Of a DNA stretch of 17,803 nucleotides, positions 15,205 to 17,803 are shown piece after piece (position 1 is the first letter of the stretch; every line of letters begins with the position of its first letter). Origin of the DNA: Muribaculaceae bacterium (lineage in GTDB: Bacteria; Bacteroidota; Bacteroidia; Bacteroidales; Muribaculaceae); the NCBI GenBank assembly GCA_009775355.1, contig VSPN01000052.1, positions 1 to 17,803 on the forward strand, given 5' to 3'. Both the position numbers and the translations under genes were made by a program. The notes under the pieces were generated by a model. It did not search any database. It was not told the origin of the DNA and saw only the letters and a list, made by a program, of their open reading frames with translations.

Positions 15205-15597
15205 TTATTCCGGTTTTTCTTTGTAGCGGAGAATCTCGATCCAGTAGTCATCGGGGTCATGTATGAAATATATGCCCATTGCGGGGTTTTCATAGCATAC
15301 GCATCCGAGTTTCTTATGATAGCGGTAGACCTCGTCATAATTGTCAGTGTCAAGACGGAGTGCGAGGTGTGTCTCGTTTTCGCCGAGTTCATATTCTTGC
15401 GGATGGTCGCGCAGCCATGTCAGCTCAAGGCGGAAGCTGCCTGACGGGGCTTCCAGATAGTTTATTATGAAGTCTCCGTCGGGGTGGACGATCTCACCTG
15501 TCTTGCGAAGATTGAGTGCTTTCCTGTAGAATTCAAGCGATCTGTCGAGATCGGCGACGTTGATGTTGTAGTGGTCGAAGTGGCATTTTATATCCAT
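15205..15597 (-). CDS. VOC-superfamily protein, glyoxalase I-like
   Basis: Vicinal-oxygen-chelate fold metalloprotein, similar to lactoylglutathione lyase (glyoxalase I), which detoxifies methylglyoxal. The 130 residues show the two beta-alpha-beta-beta-beta halves. The four positions expected to bind the metal are filled: His9 (FDHYNINV), Glu58 (FRLELTW), His77 (ETHLALR) and Glu121 (YWIEIL). Other typical pieces are SLEFYRKALNL and FIHDPDDYWIEIL. The length equals that of E. coli GloA (135). A related dioxygenase, epimerase or resistance role cannot be excluded, since this fold serves many reactions and Bacteroidales often lack glutathione. It lies 85 bp upstream of clpB on the same strand with no terminator between, so read-through into clpB is possible. 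A promoter-like pair lies just upstream. Confidence 0.9.
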   Translation of the reverse strand: MDIKCHFDHYNINVADLDRSLEFYRKALNLRKTGEIVHPDGDFIINYLEAPSGSFRLELTWLRDHPQEYELGENETHLALRLDTDNYDEVYRYHKKLGCVCYENPAMGIYFIHDPDDYWIEILRYKEKPE

Positions 15598-15613
15598 GTC
15601 TGTATGATTTTAT

Positions 15614-15645
15614 TAAATATAATGTCAAGCGACAACTGACAGCAA
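15614..15645 (-). promoter_or_regulatory. Likely promoter of the VOC gene
   Basis: On the minus strand TTG (15645-15643) is followed after 21 bp by TATATTTA (15621-15614), matching TTG-N19-21-TAnnTTTG in all but the last base. The predicted transcription start is near 15609, about 12 nt before the ATG at 15597. Confidence 0.4.
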
Positions 15646-15671
15646 TCCCGCAGATGCACGGATGTTGTCAG
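15636..15671 (-). other. Intergenic stem-loop after the BspA-like gene
   Basis: CTGACA (15636-15641) pairs with TGTCAG (15666-15671). The stem continues inward through G-T and C-G pairs, a bulged A, and ATCC/GGAT (15645-15648 and 15660-15663), about 12 bp in all. No T-run follows on the minus strand, so it is a weak terminator candidate for the BspA-like gene. It partly overlaps the predicted -33 element of the VOC promoter. Confidence 0.35.
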
Positions 15672-15715
15672 CCGCCGCCTTCTTATTAACAAAATCCTCG
15701 CCAGAAATGTCGATG

Positions 15716-17704
15716 TCAGAATGTGATATAAATGCCGCCTTCGCGTGGAGCAATCACCCGGCGGCCTTGCATGTCATAATAGACGGCTCCTTCTTGTGCG
15801 GAGGCGTGGCGGTATATGACAGTCCGGGGGTGACGCGTAATATTGGCTTCGCATGCCTCAGTATCCTCAATGCCCGTGGAGACCTGAAAGTTGTATTCGG
15901 TCGACATTTTTATGTTGTTGGCCGTGTAGCCGATCACTACATTCATCGTCGAAGACACCGAGACTGCCCCGGGCTTGCTCCACACCCCGTCAGACAGCAC
16001 GGCATCTGTGCCGTTGATTGTCACCGATGTGATTTTCACCCAATTGAAGAGTGGTGTGACTGCAATTTTCTCCTGTGACGGGTTGACTGCCGAATAACTG
16101 AACATCTCGTAAATCCTGTCGCGACACGCACTGCCGGCGGCGCATAGCCCCATGTAATGGCTCCTTGACCCGGCCGGCACGTACAGCTCATCAAATTTGG
16201 TAAAAAATCGGCTGAATGAACGTTTTGAGGTGTAAATCTTAGGCAGAGCGTCGGAGGGATACTCGAACATGTCGTGCCAGTCATCCCAAGGCATGGCGGC
16301 CGCCATTGATTTGTGGTCAATGTATATCTCTGCAGAAGGTGCGAGGACAAACGCATTGTAACCGAGCGTCATCGTGCCGTCATGGGCCGGGATGACAACC
16401 TTGCGGAGTGTGGCGTCTGTGGCGAATCCGTACATATCGACTTCATTGACTTTGCGAGTGTTTACCGTCTCCAGCGATGTCCCCTCGAAGGTGGATTCTC
16501 CGATAGTCTCTACCCCGTCGGAAAGGGTAACCGAGGTCATCGACTGGCATCCTTTGAACATAGCCTGCGGCAATGAGGCCCACGCAGTGGGAATGTTGGC
16601 CGAGGTTAGTCCTGACTGCGCGAACTGGCATCCAATTTTAAGGTCGACCTCGGGAAAGCGGTAAAGACCGCAGAACTCCCTAAGCGAACCGCATCCCGCA
16701 AATGCCGACGCTCCCATGGATTTGCAGGAACCGGGGAAGGTCACGGATTCAAGTTTCACGCACCCCATAAACATGAAGTCGCCGATCGACTTTATCGGAG
16801 CGGAGATGGTGGCTGTCTTTAGTTCGGGGCAATTGTAAAACAGCCCCTCCGTGTCAGGAAAGTCTGTCACAGTGGCGGGAATAGAAATGCTCTCCAGACT
16901 TGTCCCTGTGAATGCATAGCCTCCAATATACTTGACGCTGGCGGGAATTGAAATGCTCCTGGCCCGGTTTCCCGCGAGGGCATACCATCCGATGGTGTGT
17001 ATAGAGGACGGAATGATCAGTTGTTCTCCCATTCTGTAGCGGGGAGCTACTGCTATCAATACTCCCGGATCGTTCTTCTCAACAAGATAGTCGCCCCCTG
17101 CATTGGTCTTGTAAAGGTAGTGGCCGTTAAGCTCAAACCTGGTGATCCCGAGATTGCCATCCAACGCACCTGTCTCCAGTAGTTGCCATTTTGACAGTCG
17201 CAGGGTGGTGATGGTATAGTTGTCGGCGAATGCTCCCTCAAGTATGTAACCGGCTTCATCAGGCAAGGTGAAGCCGGTGGATGTGCGCGCAGGAGGGAAG
17301 CGCATCATATACACTGATCCTTCTCCGCGTAAATAGTACAGGACTCCGTCTACTGACTTGAACGTCTTGCTCTGGCTGCTGACCTTGAACTCTTTCAGCC
17401 GTTTGCAACCTCTGAAAGAGCCGACCACTATGTCGTCTATCGTCGAAGGTATATAAATAGATGTAATCTCATCCTGATTCTCAAACACCGGGCGTGGCAT
17501 GCCGGATTCCGCATCGTCAATGTTGCCGCGCAGGCTTGTTACCGTATATTTCACTCCGTCGCGGGTTGATGTATAGCTCCCCGGAATCTGGATGTCGCCC
17601 TGAAGCTTCACTTCTTCGCGCACACCGGTTATGGTCACTTCATTTGAGGAATAGTTTATTGAGAAGCGGTAGGTTTTCTCAAAACTGGCCTGAGCCGATG
17701 CCAC
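15716..17704 (-). CDS. BspA-like leucine-rich-repeat surface protein, probably 5'-truncated
   Basis: Belongs to the LRR_5/BspA family of Bacteroidales, spirochaetes and trichomonads, surface proteins linked in studied cases to adhesion. Residues about 80-460 hold irregular 22-24-residue repeats of the type LxSVTFPGSCKSMGASAFAGC and LESISIPASVKYIGGYAF. The C-terminus, about 638-662, reads VYYDMQGRRV then GGIYITF and stops. This resembles a short type IX sorting or surface-anchor motif without its usual last strand. The only canonical start is a GTG at 17704, giving 662 residues without a signal peptide. Yet the 17 in-frame codons before it encode a hydrophobic run ending TIAGATTFVASAQA, which reads as the core and cleavage site (AQA-S) of a signal peptide. 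An in-frame TAA at 17756-17758 blocks any start further out. No ATG exists upstream, and a terminator begins at about the same point. The promoter and signal-peptide start thus seem lost, so the gene may be non-expressed or mis-targeted. Confidence 0.82.
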   Translation of the reverse strand: MASAQASFEKTYRFSINYSSNEVTITGVREEVKLQGDIQIPGSYTSTRDGVKYTVTSLRGNIDDAESGMPRPVFENQDEITSIYIPSTIDDIVVGSFRGCKRLKEFKVSSQSKTFKSVDGVLYYLRGEGSVYMMRFPPARTSTGFTLPDEAGYILEGAFADNYTITTLRLSKWQLLETGALDGNLGITRFELNGHYLYKTNAGGDYLVEKNDPGVLIAVAPRYRMGEQLIIPSSIHTIGWYALAGNRARSISIPASVKYIGGYAFTGTSLESISIPATVTDFPDTEGLFYNCPELKTATISAPIKSIGDFMFMGCVKLESVTFPGSCKSMGASAFAGCGSLREFCGLYRFPEVDLKIGCQFAQSGLTSANIPTAWASLPQAMFKGCQSMTSVTLSDGVETIGESTFEGTSLETVNTRKVNEVDMYGFATDATLRKVVIPAHDGTMTLGYNAFVLAPSAEIYIDHKSMAAAMPWDDWHDMFEYPSDALPKIYTSKRSFSRFFTKFDELYVPAGSRSHYMGLCAAGSACRDRIYEMFSYSAVNPSQEKIAVTPLFNWVKITSVTINGTDAVLSDGVWSKPGAVSVSSTMNVVIGYTANNIKMSTEYNFQVSTGIEDTEACEANITRHPRTVIYRHASAQEGAVYYDMQGRRVIAPREGGIYITF

Positions 17705-17757
17705 AAACGTGGTAGCTCCCGCAATCGTACAACCGTCCGCGACAGCAGGTATAGCTT

Positions 17758-17794
17758 AAAAAAATAGCCGTCCGGATTTTGGGCGGCTATTTTT
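17758..17794. terminator. Terminator of a leftward gene beyond the right edge
   Basis: AAAAATAGCCG (17760-17770) and CGGCTATTTTT (17784-17794) form a perfect 11-bp stem that extends inward by TCC/GGG. A/T runs flank both sides, so it could act in both directions. No rightward gene ends near here, so it most likely ends a minus-strand gene just outside the window. It leaves only about 53 bp before the BspA-like GTG. Confidence 0.85.
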
Positions 17795-17803
17795 GTGAGA
17801 GTT

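Noticed and set aside
1..17803. Search for CRISPR arrays, transposases, integrases, phage genes, toxin-antitoxin pairs and invertible promoters.
   Set aside because: No regularly spaced repeats, recombinase motifs or long inverted repeats flanking a promoter were seen. The window reads as core chromosome.

Overview
The window looks like a chromosomal segment of a gut-type member of the Bacteroidales, most likely close to Muribaculaceae. This is inferred from protein content, a base composition judged by eye to be near 50% GC, a consensus Bacteroidetes promoter (TTG-N20-TAnnTTTG) in front of recR, few Shine-Dalgarno sequences, and a full-length SprA. I see no rRNA, tRNA, CRISPR array, transposase, integrase or phage gene. 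No genuinely new multi-gene system is evident. The core genes are standard and the interest is in the details around them.

Layout, left to right. Positions 1-236 hold two terminator hairpins: one for a gene off the left edge and one for htrA. 237-1715 (-) is an HtrA/DegP-type periplasmic protease. It is divergent from a small Lys/Glu-rich helical repeat protein (2002-2268, +) across a 286-bp intergenic region carrying a palindrome and spaced direct repeats. 2431-3027 (+) is a YqgE/AlgH-family protein whose 3' end overlaps the 3' end of a GNAT acetyltransferase (3020-3559, -). The acetyltransferase is translationally coupled (ATGA overlap) to recR (3556-4176, -). Divergent from recR are ruvA (4318-4896, +) and, 31 bp downstream, the giant sprA (4928-12421, +), the outer-membrane translocon of the type IX secretion system (T9SS). 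A strong bidirectional terminator separates sprA from the convergent clpB (12498-15119, -), which lies downstream of a VOC/glyoxalase-fold gene (15205-15597, -). 15716-17704 (-) is a BspA-like leucine-rich-repeat surface protein that appears to have lost its normal 5' end. A terminator sits directly upstream of it, at the right edge.

Functional reading. RecR and RuvA serve recombination and repair. HtrA, ClpB, the VOC protein and possibly the small charged protein fit envelope or proteotoxic stress. SprA and the BspA-like protein concern the cell surface, and the BspA-like protein ends in a short motif resembling a type IX sorting domain. Apart from ruvA-sprA and recR-acetyltransferase, the genes look like neighbouring separate units rather than one pathway.
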